DNA of 64,000 nt from assembly GCA_050184585.1 (NCBI GenBank), contig JBFXAF010000001.1:248001-312000 (forward strand). Reading direction: 5' to 3'. The notes under the pieces were generated by a model. That model ran no database searches. It was not told the origin of the DNA and saw only the letters and a program-made list of their open reading frames with translations. This document shows, in pieces, positions 1 to 8,510 of this stretch. The stretch comes from JBFXAF01 sp050184585 (lineage in GTDB: Bacteria > Pseudomonadota > Alphaproteobacteria > Rhizobiales > Rhizobiaceae). Made by a program: the position numbers and the translations under genes. The first letter of the stretch is position 1. Each line of letters opens with the position of its first letter.

Positions 1-181
1 TCGAGCGGTCCGAGGTGACGAGCCCGGGGAACACCAGCACGGAATGGCCGTCGCCGCGCGGCGTCAGCGCCGAAAGCAGCGGCGCCGAGGCGATAAAACC
101 GCCGAGTTCCGGCAATGCCCTCAGTTCGAGAGCGAAGAGCAGCCGGGACGGCGGCTTCATGGTCTGGGACTGCGCGTTCAT
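1..181 (-). CDS. Alpha/beta hydrolase, N-terminal part (runs off the window)
   Basis: Sixty codons are visible before the window edge. The ATG at 181 is preceded by AAGGAG at a good distance. The protein begins MNAQSQTMKPP and reaches a strand ending VLVFPGLVTSDRS, which looks like the first core strand and oxyanion loop of an alpha/beta hydrolase. The catalytic residues lie outside the window, so no substrate can be proposed. It sits 117 bp downstream of the WS/DGAT gene on the same strand, so it may belong to the same lipid-related transcript. An internal Met (position 160) is a weaker alternative start. Confidence 0.6.
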   Translation of the reverse strand, partial: MNAQSQTMKPPSRLLFALELRALPELGGFIASAPLLSALTPRGDGHSVLVFPGLVTSDRS

Positions 182-298
182 CCGGGCTCCTTGCCGTTTG
201 GGACGGGAACGAACTGCCGGGGCGCCTCTTTGGTTCCCGACAGATTGTGTGCGCTTCGCCACGTCACGAGTCTCTGCCCGAAAGGTTGACGAAGAGCG

Positions 299-1726
299 TC
301 AATGGACCTTGTCCTTCGCGCCGGCCTCGGCCGCCGCCTTCAGTTCGGCAAGCGCCGGGGCGAAGCGGTCGGCGAGATCGGCGGCGTCCGGCACGGCCTT
401 CCGGTCGGCGGTGATGCCGAAGTTCAGCCTGTCCTGATAGCTCTGCACGGTGATGTTGAGCGCGATGCCGTGAACAGGGATCGACACGGGGTACATGGCG
501 AGAATCTTCGCGCCCGCGCAGTAGAGCGGGAAGGGCGGCCCCATGACGTTGGAGATGGTCAGGTTCGTCGTCGACGGCATCACGTCGGCCAGCCGGCTCG
601 CCCCGTAGAGCTGGGCGAGACCGGGAAAGAGCACCGGCGCGCCGAGCACGCGATAGTCTTTCGGCGATACGTCCTTCACGCTCCCCGCGAGCGTCTTCGA
701 GTCCCCGGAATCCTTGCGGATGGCGGCAAGCCGCTCAAGCGGATCGGCAAGCTGCGTGGCAATGGGGCACATCATGCCGAACACCTGGTTGGAGGCGTCG
801 GCATCGCCCGGCGCGCGCAGCGAGATCGGCACGAAGGCGACGAGCGGCTTCTTCGGCAATGCCTTGCGGTCGGCGAGGTAGCCGCGCAGCGCGCCGGCGG
901 CCACGGCCATGACGATATCGTTGATCTTGGCGCCGGTCGCCTTGGCGACGGCCTTGGCGTCGGTCAGCGAGACCTCGCGGGCGGCGAAGGAGCGCTTTGC
1001 ACTGATGGTGACGTTGAACGGCGTCCTGGGCGCGAGAACGTCGGGAAGCGCCGGCAGGCCGGCGCCGTCCTTCTTCGGCGTCAGCATCTCGGCCCACGCG
1101 CCAAGCACCTGCGGCAGCGCTTCCAGCGCCTTGAGCTGCTGGCGCGCCACGGACTGGACGGCGTCGGCGATGCCGAGAACGGCGCGTTCCTCGATCGAAG
1201 GCTTGCGGACGGTCTTCTTCGGCGCCGGCGGCTTCACCTTCGAGGGATTCGGCCCGATATCGTAGAGAGCGGCGGCGATCGCCATGCCGGCGCCGCCATC
1301 GACAGCGGCATGGTGGACCTTGGCATAGATCGCCACGTTGCCGTCGTCGAGACCCTCGATGACGCTGATCTGCCAGAGCGGACGGGAGCGGTCGAGCGCG
1401 ACGGAATGCAGGTCGCCGACGAGGGTCTCGAGCTGCTCGAAGGAGCCGGGCTCAGGCAGCTTCTCGCGACGAAGATGATAGCCGAAGTCGATTTCGTCGG
1501 CGTCGACCCAGAGCGGGTGGTCGAGTTCGAAGACGGTGCGCGCGAGCTTCTTGGAGAAGATCGGCGCGAGATGCATGCGCGACAGGAAGAACTCGCGGAA
1601 ATGTTCGAAAAAGGAGCCGGAGAAATTCGCGGGCGGCTCGAAGAGCGTCAGCCCCGCGACATGCATCGGCGTCTCCGGCGTCTCCATGTAGAGAAACGTC
1701 GCGTCGATGCCGCTCAACTGCTTCAT
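299..1726 (-). CDS. WS/DGAT-type wax ester synthase / acyl-CoA:diacylglycerol acyltransferase
   Basis: This 475-aa protein has the typical length of bacterial WS/DGAT enzymes, which esterify an acyl-CoA to a fatty alcohol or diacylglycerol to make storage lipid. The start at MKQLSGIDATFLYMETP, the usual family N-terminus, follows a strong GGAGGAAA site; an upstream in-frame Met has no such site. The acyl-transfer motif HHAAVDG lies at residues 138-144, a PLW motif near 117, and a TISNVMGPP segment in the C-terminal domain, as in the family. It is divergent from the acyl-CoA ligase/PHA genes, a context that fits acyl-CoA storage. Whether the product is wax ester or triacylglycerol cannot be told from sequence. 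Confidence 0.88.
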   Translation of the reverse strand: MKQLSGIDATFLYMETPETPMHVAGLTLFEPPANFSGSFFEHFREFFLSRMHLAPIFSKKLARTVFELDHPLWVDADEIDFGYHLRREKLPEPGSFEQLETLVGDLHSVALDRSRPLWQISVIEGLDDGNVAIYAKVHHAAVDGGAGMAIAAALYDIGPNPSKVKPPAPKKTVRKPSIEERAVLGIADAVQSVARQQLKALEALPQVLGAWAEMLTPKKDGAGLPALPDVLAPRTPFNVTISAKRSFAAREVSLTDAKAVAKATGAKINDIVMAVAAGALRGYLADRKALPKKPLVAFVPISLRAPGDADASNQVFGMMCPIATQLADPLERLAAIRKDSGDSKTLAGSVKDVSPKDYRVLGAPVLFPGLAQLYGASRLADVMPSTTNLTISNVMGPPFPLYCAGAKILAMYPVSIPVHGIALNITVQSYQDRLNFGITADRKAVPDAADLADRFAPALAELKAAAEAGAKDKVH

Positions 1727-1953
1727 CGTTTCCTCCCCGGGAACCGGGCGGCGCGGCCCCGCCGATGGCGTGGCCGTCTTTGCCCCGATCATTTGCCGGA
1801 TTCGGCCCGAAGGCAAGCACCGTAGGGCCTCGCCGCCCTGCCGCAGCGTAACGCGGGCATGGATGACGCGCGCGTCGGCCCGGCTTTCCTTCGCGGGGCC
1901 CTAAGACTAGATTGACGGCAAAACAACCAGAAAAAAACGGGGAGCGAGACGCG

Positions 1954-3648
1954 ATGGACCGGCCCTGGTTCAAGCATTACCCAACAGGCGTGCCGCAGTC
2001 GGTGAATGTCGAACAGTATCCGTCGGTGGTGGCGCTGATCGAGGAGAGTTTCCGGAAGTACGCCGGCCAGAAGGCCTATGTCCTAATGGACAAGGCGCTG
2101 ACCTTCGGCGACCTCGACCGGCTGTCGCGCGACCTTGGCGCCTACCTGCAAGGGCTCGGGCTCCAGCGCGGCGATCGCGTGGCGATCATGATGCCCAACG
2201 TGCTGCAGTATCCTGTGGCGGTGGCGGCGGTGATGCGCGCCGGCTTCATCGTGGTCAACGTCAACCCGCTCTACACGCCGCGCGAACTGGAGCACCAGCT
2301 CAAGGATTCCGGCGCGAAGGCGATCATCATCCTGGAAAACTTCGCCAGTACGCTGGAGCAGGTGATCGCGAAGACGCCGGTGAAGCACGTCGTCGTCGCG
2401 GCGATCGGCGATCTGCTCGGCTTCCCCAAGGGCGCGGTGGTGAATCTCGTCCTCAGGCGCGTGCGCAAGGCGGTGCCGGCCTGGTCGCTGCCGGGTCATG
2501 TGCGCTTCAACGCGGCGCTGGCCAAGGGGAGGGGCAAGCAACTTGCCAAGGTGGACATCAGGCCGGACGACGTGGCGGTGCTGCAATACACCGGCGGCAC
2601 GACAGGCGTCTCGAAAGGCGCGACGCTGCTCCACAAGACCATCATCGCCAACTTGCTGGCGTCCGAAGCCTGGATGCAGCCGGGCATGAAGAGAAAGCCG
2701 ACTGAAGGCCAGCTCACCTTCATCTGCGCGCTGCCGCTCTACCACGTCTTCGCCTTCATCACCTGCGCGCTTCTGGCGATGCGCACCGGCGGCGTGAACG
2801 TGCTGATCCCGAATCCGCGCGACATTCCCGGCACCGTGAAGGAAATCGCCAAGTACAAGTTTCACGTCTTCCCGGCGGTCAACACGCTGTTCAACGCGCT
2901 GGCCAACAATGCCGAGTTCGGCAAGCTCGACTTCTCGCAGCTGAGGATCGCCAATGGCGGCGGCATGGCGGTGCAGGAGGCGGTGGCGAAGAAGTGGCTG
3001 GCGGTGACCGGCTGCCCGATCGTCGAGGGTTACGGGCTGTCGGAGACGTCGTCCGGCATCACCTGCAACCCGACCGACAACGACAACTATACGGGAACCA
3101 TCGGACTGCCACTCCCGAATGTCGACATCCGCCTGCTGGACGACGACGGCAAGGACGTGAAGCCGGGCGAGCCGGGCGAGATCGCCATCAAGGGTCCGCA
3201 GGTGATGAGCGGATACTGGCAGCGGCCCGACGAGACCGAGAAGGTGATGACGCCCGACGGCTACTTCAAGTCGGGCGATGTAGGCGTGATGGACGACCGC
3301 GGCTATGTGAAGATCGTCGACCGGAAGAAGGACATGATCCTCGTCTCCGGCTTCAACGTCTATCCCAACGAGATCGAGGGGGTGGCGGCGCTGCATCCCG
3401 GCGTGCTGGAATGCGCCTGCGTCGGGGTGCCGGACAAGAATTCCGGCGAGGCGGTGATGATGTTCGTGGTCAAGAAGGACCCGGCGCTGAGCAAGGATGC
3501 GCTGGCGGCGTACTGCGCCGAGCAGCTGACCGGTTACAAGAAGCCGAAATACATCGAGTTCCGCGATGACCTGCCGAAGACCAATGTCGGCAAGATCCTG
3601 CGCCGCGAGTTGCGGGACCAGGCGGTCAAGAACATGACGAAGGCTTGA
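1954..3648 (+). CDS. fadD: Long-chain fatty acid-CoA ligase (FadD-like)
   Basis: This 564-aa AMP-forming ligase activates fatty acids to acyl-CoA with ATP. The phosphate-binding loop YTGGTTGVSKG is at residues 212-222, followed by the EGYGLSETS adenylate motif, the SGDVG motif and the C-terminal K-rich GKILRREL hinge with the catalytic lysine. The start MDRPWFKHYP follows GGGGAG; an earlier in-frame ATG (1912) lies before that site and would add 14 atypical residues. It is the first gene of a co-directional set: MaoC starts 11 bp after its stop. In this setting it probably feeds acyl-CoA to the PHA synthase and the divergent WS/DGAT. Chain-length preference is unknown. Confidence 0.9.
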   Translation: MDRPWFKHYPTGVPQSVNVEQYPSVVALIEESFRKYAGQKAYVLMDKALTFGDLDRLSRDLGAYLQGLGLQRGDRVAIMMPNVLQYPVAVAAVMRAGFIVVNVNPLYTPRELEHQLKDSGAKAIIILENFASTLEQVIAKTPVKHVVVAAIGDLLGFPKGAVVNLVLRRVRKAVPAWSLPGHVRFNAALAKGRGKQLAKVDIRPDDVAVLQYTGGTTGVSKGATLLHKTIIANLLASEAWMQPGMKRKPTEGQLTFICALPLYHVFAFITCALLAMRTGGVNVLIPNPRDIPGTVKEIAKYKFHVFPAVNTLFNALANNAEFGKLDFSQLRIANGGGMAVQEAVAKKWLAVTGCPIVEGYGLSETSSGITCNPTDNDNYTGTIGLPLPNVDIRLLDDDGKDVKPGEPGEIAIKGPQVMSGYWQRPDETEKVMTPDGYFKSGDVGVMDDRGYVKIVDRKKDMILVSGFNVYPNEIEGVAALHPGVLECACVGVPDKNSGEAVMMFVVKKDPALSKDALAAYCAEQLTGYKKPKYIEFRDDLPKTNVGKILRRELRDQAVKNMTKA

Positions 3649-3659
3649 GAGGACAATAC

Positions 3660-4136
3660 ATGGCGAAACTGACCTTCGCGACGATGAAGGACCATGTGGG
3701 CGAGACGCTGGGCACGTCCGCCTGGATCGACGTCACGCAGGAAATGATCAACCAGTTCGCCGAGACCACCGGCGACAGGCAGTGGATCCATGTCGACGTC
3801 GAGCGTGCGAAGCGCGAGAGCCCGTTCCGCGCTCCCGTGGCGCACGGCTATCTCACGCTCTCGCTGGTGGCGGCGATGAGCTACGACATCGGCGCCGTGC
3901 CCGAAGGCGTGGCGGCCGCTTTCAACTACGGCCTCGACAAGGTCCGCTTCCTCACGCCCGTGAAAGCCGGTGCGAAAATACGCATGACCACGACGCTCGT
4001 CTCCTTCGAGGCGAAGGGGCCGGGCCAGTTCCTGATGAAGTGTTCGAACACGATCGAGATCGACGGCGAGGACAAGCCCGCGCTGATCGCCGAGACGCTG
4101 GCGATGCTGGTGGCGGCGCCACAGAAGAATTCCTGA
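3660..4136 (+). CDS. phaJ: MaoC-like (R)-specific enoyl-CoA hydratase (PhaJ-type)
   Basis: This is a 158-aa single hot-dog-fold hydratase. Family members of this size hydrate trans-2-enoyl-CoA to (R)-3-hydroxyacyl-CoA, the monomer used by PHA synthases. The MaoC motif TGDRQWIH is present, with Asp39 and His44 as expected catalytic residues, and a PVAHGYLTLSL segment follows. The ATG at 3660 has GAGAGGA just upstream. It lies 11 bp after the acyl-CoA ligase and upstream of the PHA synthase, which supports a PhaJ role linking beta-oxidation to PHA. The symbol is assigned by context and family; a general MaoC dehydratase remains possible. Confidence 0.8.
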   Translation: MAKLTFATMKDHVGETLGTSAWIDVTQEMINQFAETTGDRQWIHVDVERAKRESPFRAPVAHGYLTLSLVAAMSYDIGAVPEGVAAAFNYGLDKVRFLTPVKAGAKIRMTTTLVSFEAKGPGQFLMKCSNTIEIDGEDKPALIAETLAMLVAAPQKNS

Positions 4137-4137
4137 C

Positions 4138-4275
4138 AAACCGACTTGGAACGCGTGATGGCGGGCTCAAATGGCAATTTCTGCGCTTCCGGTGCTCACG
4201 TACCAAAACGTACGCTGCGCTCCGGTTCTCGAAATGGCCATTTTCGCCACGCCCTGACGCGTTCCAAGTCGGTTT
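4138..4275. repeat. 138-bp imperfect palindromic intergenic element (RIME-like)
   Basis: The outer arms are a perfect 19-bp inverted repeat, aaaccgacttggaacgcgt at 4138-4156 and its complement at 4257-4275. Inside, a second pair of arms carries AAATGGCNATTTC, and the centre holds CTCACGTACC facing the complementary GGTACGTGAG-like half around 4196-4215. The element fills the gap between the MaoC stop and the PHA synthase RBS. Size and design resemble the mosaic palindromes of rhizobia (RIME, Bru-RS), but this match is from memory and was not searched. As RNA it would form a very stable hairpin inside the fadD-phaJ-phaC transcript. No second copy was noticed in the window. Confidence 0.8.
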
Positions 4276-4304
4276 CTAGAGCAGCTCCGAGGGAGTAGAC
4301 GGTC

Positions 4305-6011
4305 ATGGCGAGGAAGCCGGAGAAGGAAAAGACGCTCGCCGACGAGATCGCCGACGACGCGGCGCAGAACACGCTGGCGTTGAACCCTCTGGTCGGCGTG
4401 CGCACGGAGGACCTGATCGCCTCCGCCGGCACGGTGATGCGCGCCATCGCCGGCCAGCCGCAGGCGCTCGCCCAGCAATGGATGTCGTTCGCCACCGAGT
4501 TCACCAAGATCGTGACCGGCCAGTCGGAACTCGCGGCCGACCCGAAGGACCGCCGCTTCGCCGACCCGGCCTGGAAATCATCCGGCCTGCACAAGGGCCT
4601 GATGCAGTCCTACATGGCCTGGGGCAAGGCGATCACCGACCTTGTCGAGAAGACCGACCTGCCGGAGAAGGATTCCGCGCGGGCGCGGCTGCTCACCTCG
4701 ATCTTCGTCGACACGATGGCGCCGTCGAACAACCCGATGCTCAATCCGACGGCGGTGAAGACCTTCGTCGACAGCGGGGGCAAGAGCGCGCTCAACGGGC
4801 TGAAGAACTTCCTCGACGACATGACCAAGAATGGCGGCCTGCCGTCCTCGGTCGACGCCTCGAAGTTCAAGGTCGGCCAGAACGTCGCCAACACGCCCGG
4901 GACGGTGGTCTTCCGCAACGAGGTGATCGAGCTCGTCCACTACACGGCGACGACCGACAAGGTGTTCCAGCGGCCGCTGCTGGTCGTGCCGCCGCAGATC
5001 AACAAGTACTATTCGGTCGATCTCTCGCCCGAGAAGAGCATGATCAGGTTCCTGCTCAGCCAGGGAATCCAGCCATACTGCGTCTCCTGGCGCAACCCGA
5101 CGGCGGAGCAAGCCGACTGGGGTCTCGACAGCTACATCGAAGCGCTCGACGAGGCGTGCGACGCGGCGCGGGAAATCACCGGCGCGGATACCGTCAACAT
5201 CATGGGCTCGTGCTCGGGCGGCATCACGGTGTCGACCTATGTCGCCTGGCTCGCCGCGCAGAAGCTGAAGAAGATCAATGCGGTGCTGCTCGCCGTCTGC
5301 GTTCTCGACACCGAGGCAGAAAGCGATTCGGACTTCTCGGCGCTCGTCACGCCCGAGACGATCATGGCCGCCAAGCAGATGTCGAAGGCGCGCGGCGTGC
5401 TCGACGGCCAGGAAATGGCCAAGATGTTCGCCTGGATGCGGCCGAACGACCTCATCTGGAACTACTGGGTGAACAACTATCTGCTCGGCAATGCGCCGCC
5501 TGCCTTCGACGTGCTGTTCTGGAACGCGGACACGACGCGCCTGCCGGCGCGGCTGCATGCGGATTTCCTCGACCTGATCTTCACCAACCCGTTCATGAAC
5601 GGCGGCAAGATGTCGATCGGCGGCGTGCCGATCGACATGAAGAAGGTGAAGCACGAGGCTTACGTCATCGGCGGCACGACCGACCACATCACGCCATGGA
5701 AGGCGGTCTACCAGACGGCGCGCATCTATGGCGACAAGACGACCTTCATCCTGTCGAACTCCGGACATTTGCAAAGCCTGCTCAACCCGCCCGGCAATCC
5801 GAAGGCGTGGTACGTCAAGGGGCAGGCGAAGGAAGCGGACGCCGACAAGTGGACGACGACCGCCGAGAAGCGCGAGGGGAGCTGGTGGCTCGACTGGGCG
5901 GAGTTCATGAAGAAGCGCTCGGGCGACGAGGTCGACGCGCCGAAGAAGCCAGGCAACGCGAAGCACAAGCCGCTCGGCCCCGCGCCGGGCACCTATGTAT
6001 TCGAGCCGTGA
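4305..6011 (+). CDS. phaC: Polyhydroxyalkanoate synthase, class II-like
   Basis: This 568-aa protein polymerises (R)-3-hydroxyacyl-CoA on PHA granules. The lipase-like box GSCSGG places the catalytic Cys at residue 303, with Asp460 (TTDHITPW) and His488 (SNSGHLQSLLNPPGNP) completing the triad. The segments PPQINKYYSVDLSPEKS and VSWRNPT match what I recall of Pseudomonas class II (medium-chain) synthases better than the usual rhizobial class I enzyme. The ATG at 4305 has GAGGGAG upstream. The depolymerase starts 13 bp after its stop. A class II-like synthase in an alphaproteobacterium suggests medium-chain monomers or horizontal origin; this is an inference. Confidence 0.88.
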   Translation: MARKPEKEKTLADEIADDAAQNTLALNPLVGVRTEDLIASAGTVMRAIAGQPQALAQQWMSFATEFTKIVTGQSELAADPKDRRFADPAWKSSGLHKGLMQSYMAWGKAITDLVEKTDLPEKDSARARLLTSIFVDTMAPSNNPMLNPTAVKTFVDSGGKSALNGLKNFLDDMTKNGGLPSSVDASKFKVGQNVANTPGTVVFRNEVIELVHYTATTDKVFQRPLLVVPPQINKYYSVDLSPEKSMIRFLLSQGIQPYCVSWRNPTAEQADWGLDSYIEALDEACDAAREITGADTVNIMGSCSGGITVSTYVAWLAAQKLKKINAVLLAVCVLDTEAESDSDFSALVTPETIMAAKQMSKARGVLDGQEMAKMFAWMRPNDLIWNYWVNNYLLGNAPPAFDVLFWNADTTRLPARLHADFLDLIFTNPFMNGGKMSIGGVPIDMKKVKHEAYVIGGTTDHITPWKAVYQTARIYGDKTTFILSNSGHLQSLLNPPGNPKAWYVKGQAKEADADKWTTTAEKREGSWWLDWAEFMKKRSGDEVDAPKKPGNAKHKPLGPAPGTYVFEP

Positions 6012-6024
6012 CTGTCGAGGCCTC

Positions 6025-6867
6025 ATGACCACCACCACCCGCAAGCGGCCGAAGTCGTCTCCGCCACCCGGCGCGATGGAGATCAAGGTCTACGACGTCG
6101 ACGGGCAAGAGTTGCGCGCCGGCGTCCGCAAGGGAACATCGTCGCGGCCGCCGCTGCTGATGTTCAACGGCATCGGGGCGAATCTCGAACTCGCGGAACC
6201 GTTCATGGAGGCGCTGGAGGACACGACCGGCATCATCTTCGACGTGCCCGGGGTCGGCGGCTCTCCCACACCTTCCTTCCCCTACCGGCCCTCGACGCTG
6301 GCGCGGCTGGCGAAAAGGCTGGCCGAAATACTCGGCCACGAGCGGGTCGATGTCTCGGGCGTGTCGTGGGGCGGCGGGCTCGCCCAGCAGTTCGCCTACC
6401 AGTATCCCGGCGTGTGCCGGAAGCTCATCCTGTGCGCCACGGCTCCGGGGATCACGATGGTTCCCGGCGCGCCGAACGTGCTGGCCAAGATGGCGAGCCC
6501 GAAGCGCTATACCGACCCGGGCTACATGCGCTCCATCGCCGCCGAGATCTACGGCGGCGATTTCCGCACCGATCCGACGCTGATCTCGCGTCACGCGGCG
6601 GCCATGAAGGGCGCGACGCAATCCGGCTACCTGCTGCAGCTCCTGGCGATGACCGGCTGGACAAGCCTTCCGTGGCTCTGGCTGCTCCGCCAGCCGACGC
6701 TCATCGTGTCGGGCACCGACGATCCTCTGGTGCCGGTGATCAATGCGCGCATTCTCAAGGCGATGATCCCGAACGCGCGGTTGGAGCTGGTCGATGACGG
6801 CCACCTGTTCCTGGTGACCAAGCCGAAGGTCTACGCCGCGATGATCGAGGCGTTTCTCAGGGAGTAG
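6025..6867 (+). CDS. phaZ: Intracellular PHA depolymerase (Pseudomonas PhaZ-type alpha/beta hydrolase)
   Basis: This is a 280-aa alpha/beta hydrolase. Segments such as LLMFNGIGANLELAEPF, FDVPGVGGS and VSWGGGLAQQFAYQYP closely recall Pseudomonas medium-chain PHA depolymerase. The proposed triad is Ser114 (GVSWGG), Asp232 or 233 (SGTDDPLVP) and His260 (DDGHLFL). It follows phaC by 13 bp and is probably cotranscribed, as phaC1-phaZ is in Pseudomonas. The start MTTTTRKRP at 6025 was preferred to an upstream ATG inside phaC. Its 3' end overlaps the convergent FAH gene by 11 bp. The role would be mobilising stored polymer. Confidence 0.85.
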   Translation: MTTTTRKRPKSSPPPGAMEIKVYDVDGQELRAGVRKGTSSRPPLLMFNGIGANLELAEPFMEALEDTTGIIFDVPGVGGSPTPSFPYRPSTLARLAKRLAEILGHERVDVSGVSWGGGLAQQFAYQYPGVCRKLILCATAPGITMVPGAPNVLAKMASPKRYTDPGYMRSIAAEIYGGDFRTDPTLISRHAAAMKGATQSGYLLQLLAMTGWTSLPWLWLLRQPTLIVSGTDDPLVPVINARILKAMIPNARLELVDDGHLFLVTKPKVYAAMIEAFLRE

Positions 6868-7555
6868 CCGGGGCGATCGTGGCTTCGATGTCTCCGACGC
6901 CATCGATGCCACCGGCGAGCCTGTCGCCCGGCACCAGCGGGCCGACGCCGGCGGGCGTGCCGGTGAAGATCAGATCGCCAGGCTTCAGCGTCACCGCGCG
7001 GCTGCAGGCCGCGACGATGTCGGCGACGCCCCAGATCATGTCGGCGAGATCGGCGTCCTGACGCATATCGCCGTTGACGGTGAGCCAGATGCGGCCCTTG
7101 TCCGGATGACCGATCGCGGCGGCGAGGGCGAGGGGACCGCACAGCGCGGAATTGTCGAAGGCCTTCGACCAGTCCCAAGGCCTCTTCATGGCCTTGGCTT
7201 CATCCTGGAGGTCACGGCGGGTCAGATCGATGCCCGCGGCGTAACCGAAGACGCTGTCCAGCGCGTTGCCGGGATCGATGCCCGCGCATGTCTTACCGAT
7301 CGCCACAACGAGTTCGACTTCGTGGTGCAGGTTGGCGGTCAGGGGCGGGTAAGGAATGGCCTTGCCGGTGTCGACCACGGCGTCACCCGGCTTGCAGAAG
7401 AAGAAGGGCGGCTCCCGCTCATCATTGCCCATCTCCCTAACGTGAGCCGCATAGTTGCGGCCGACGCAGAAGATACGCCTGACGGGAAAGCGGGCCGTCT
7501 CTCCAGCCACGGCCACCGACGGAGCGGGCGGCGGCGCGAACACGTAGGCGGTCAC
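6857..7555 (-). CDS. Fumarylacetoacetate hydrolase family protein (fumarylpyruvate hydrolase-like)
   Basis: This 232-aa protein is in the FAH family, which cleaves C-C bonds in acyl-pyruvates during aromatic ring breakdown. It shows the family entry RRIFCVGRNYAAHVREMG and the metal-binding LHHEVEL (Glu79, Glu81), then FGYAAGIDLTRRDLQ. These resemble fumarylpyruvate hydrolases of gentisate pathways. The start is GTG at 7555, overlapping the MarR stop by 4 bp (GTGA), so translation is probably coupled. No other aromatic-pathway gene is in the window, so the substrate is uncertain. Confidence 0.8.
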   Translation of the reverse strand: MTAYVFAPPPAPSVAVAGETARFPVRRIFCVGRNYAAHVREMGNDEREPPFFFCKPGDAVVDTGKAIPYPPLTANLHHEVELVVAIGKTCAGIDPGNALDSVFGYAAGIDLTRRDLQDEAKAMKRPWDWSKAFDNSALCGPLALAAAIGHPDKGRIWLTVNGDMRQDADLADMIWGVADIVAACSRAVTLKPGDLIFTGTPAGVGPLVPGDRLAGGIDGVGDIEATIAPATP

Positions 7556-8043
7556 GGTTTCAGGTCTCCCAATTCGCCGAGCAGATCGAGCAACTGGTCC
7601 AGCCGTTCGCGCCCGAAGCGGCGTTCGATCTCCTCGTAGACCAGACGGCTCTGCGGCACGACTTCGCGAAGCAAGGCGACGCCTCCGGGCGCGAGTTCCA
7701 GGCGGGCGCGGCGCTGGTCCTCGATGTCGCGCCGGCGTCGAACGAGACGCCGCTCCTCGAGGGTGCGCAAGATCCGCGTAAGGCTCGGCGCAAGGACGGC
7801 CGAGCGCGAAGCGACTTCGCTTGCGTCGAGCGGGCTTTCGTCGGCGAGCACACGGATCACCCGCCACTGCTGCTCGGTCAGGTCGTAAGGCGAAAGAACC
7901 GGCCTGAAACGCCCCATGACCGCCTCGCGCCCTCGGACGAGCGCGATGATCAACGAGCGCCGCATGTTCGGCGGGATCAGGGGATCGTCGATCGCTTCCG
8001 GGCGGGTCCGTGAATTCCTTGCCATCGGCAGAACTTCGACCAT
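7552..8043 (-). CDS. MarR-family regulator, HpaR-like
   Basis: This is a 163-aa winged-helix regulator. ALVRGREAVMGRFRPVL followed by LTEQQWRVIRVLADE resembles HpaR, the repressor of homoprotocatechuate degradation. The recognition helix region is around residues 72-90 (EVASRSAVLAPSLTRIL) and the wing is RRRRDIEDQRR. It is the first gene of a two-gene unit with the FAH protein. It probably controls that gene in response to an aromatic acid. Two starts are possible, Met1 (8043) and Met7 (8025); neither has a strong ribosome binding site. Confidence 0.82.
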   Translation of the reverse strand: MVEVLPMARNSRTRPEAIDDPLIPPNMRRSLIIALVRGREAVMGRFRPVLSPYDLTEQQWRVIRVLADESPLDASEVASRSAVLAPSLTRILRTLEERRLVRRRRDIEDQRRARLELAPGGVALLREVVPQSRLVYEEIERRFGRERLDQLLDLLGELGDLKP

Positions 8044-8093
8044 TCGTCGCCCACGGGCAAGCGCGAGAGCGCCAAGACAGCCGGAATCAATCG

Positions 8094-8510
8094 TCAGGGC
8101 CGGGGAGGCGGAACCAGCCGAAAATCCGGCAACTCACGAAGGGCGAGTTCGGGGCCCGCGGGCGAATAGACGACGAAGAGCTGCATCGGCCCGTCGCCCG
8201 TGTTGAGCGTCGAATGGTGGCGACTCTCGGGTATGTAGATGGTGCAGCCGGGCCCGACCTTCTCGACGATCGGATTGCCGTCGTCGTCCTCGACCATCTG
8301 CTCGCCGGTTCCGGAGATGACGAAGATGATCTCCTCGGCGCCCGGATGGTTGTGGCGCGAATGGCCCTGGCCTTGGGCAAGGTCGACGACACCGCCGGAG
8401 AAACGCTCCGCCCCGTTCACCTCAGGCGCGACGGTGAGCGCCAGCCGCCCCCAGTCGAAGGCGAAGGTGTTCACGTCCTTCGGATAGCGGAAAAACCGGT
8501 CGCGGCTCAT
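8094..8510 (-). CDS. Small single-domain cupin protein
   Basis: This is a 138-aa beta-barrel cupin. Motif 1 is GHSRHNHPGAEEIIFVISG, with two His and a Glu as likely metal ligands; motif 2 is PESRHHSTLNTGDGP with the last His. Its start overlaps the stop of the PEP-hydrolase-family gene by 4 bp (ATGA), so it is the last gene of the UPF0261 operon. Cupins of this size can be sensors, isomerases or dioxygenases; nothing here decides. The link to the Tm-1-like genes suggests a common unknown pathway. Confidence 0.78.
   Translation of the reverse strand: MSRDRFFRYPKDVNTFAFDWGRLALTVAPEVNGAERFSGGVVDLAQGQGHSRHNHPGAEEIIFVISGTGEQMVEDDDGNPIVEKVGPGCTIYIPESRHHSTLNTGDGPMQLFVVYSPAGPELALRELPDFRLVPPPRP

Noticed and set aside
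302..1825. Long plus-strand ORF (507 aa) opposite the WS/DGAT gene
   Set aside because: Composition is Arg/Gly-rich nonsense typical of an antisense frame in GC-rich DNA; the opposite frame has clear family motifs.
4578..6086. 502-aa minus-strand ORF opposite phaC
   Set aside because: Antisense shadow of a gene with an intact catalytic triad.
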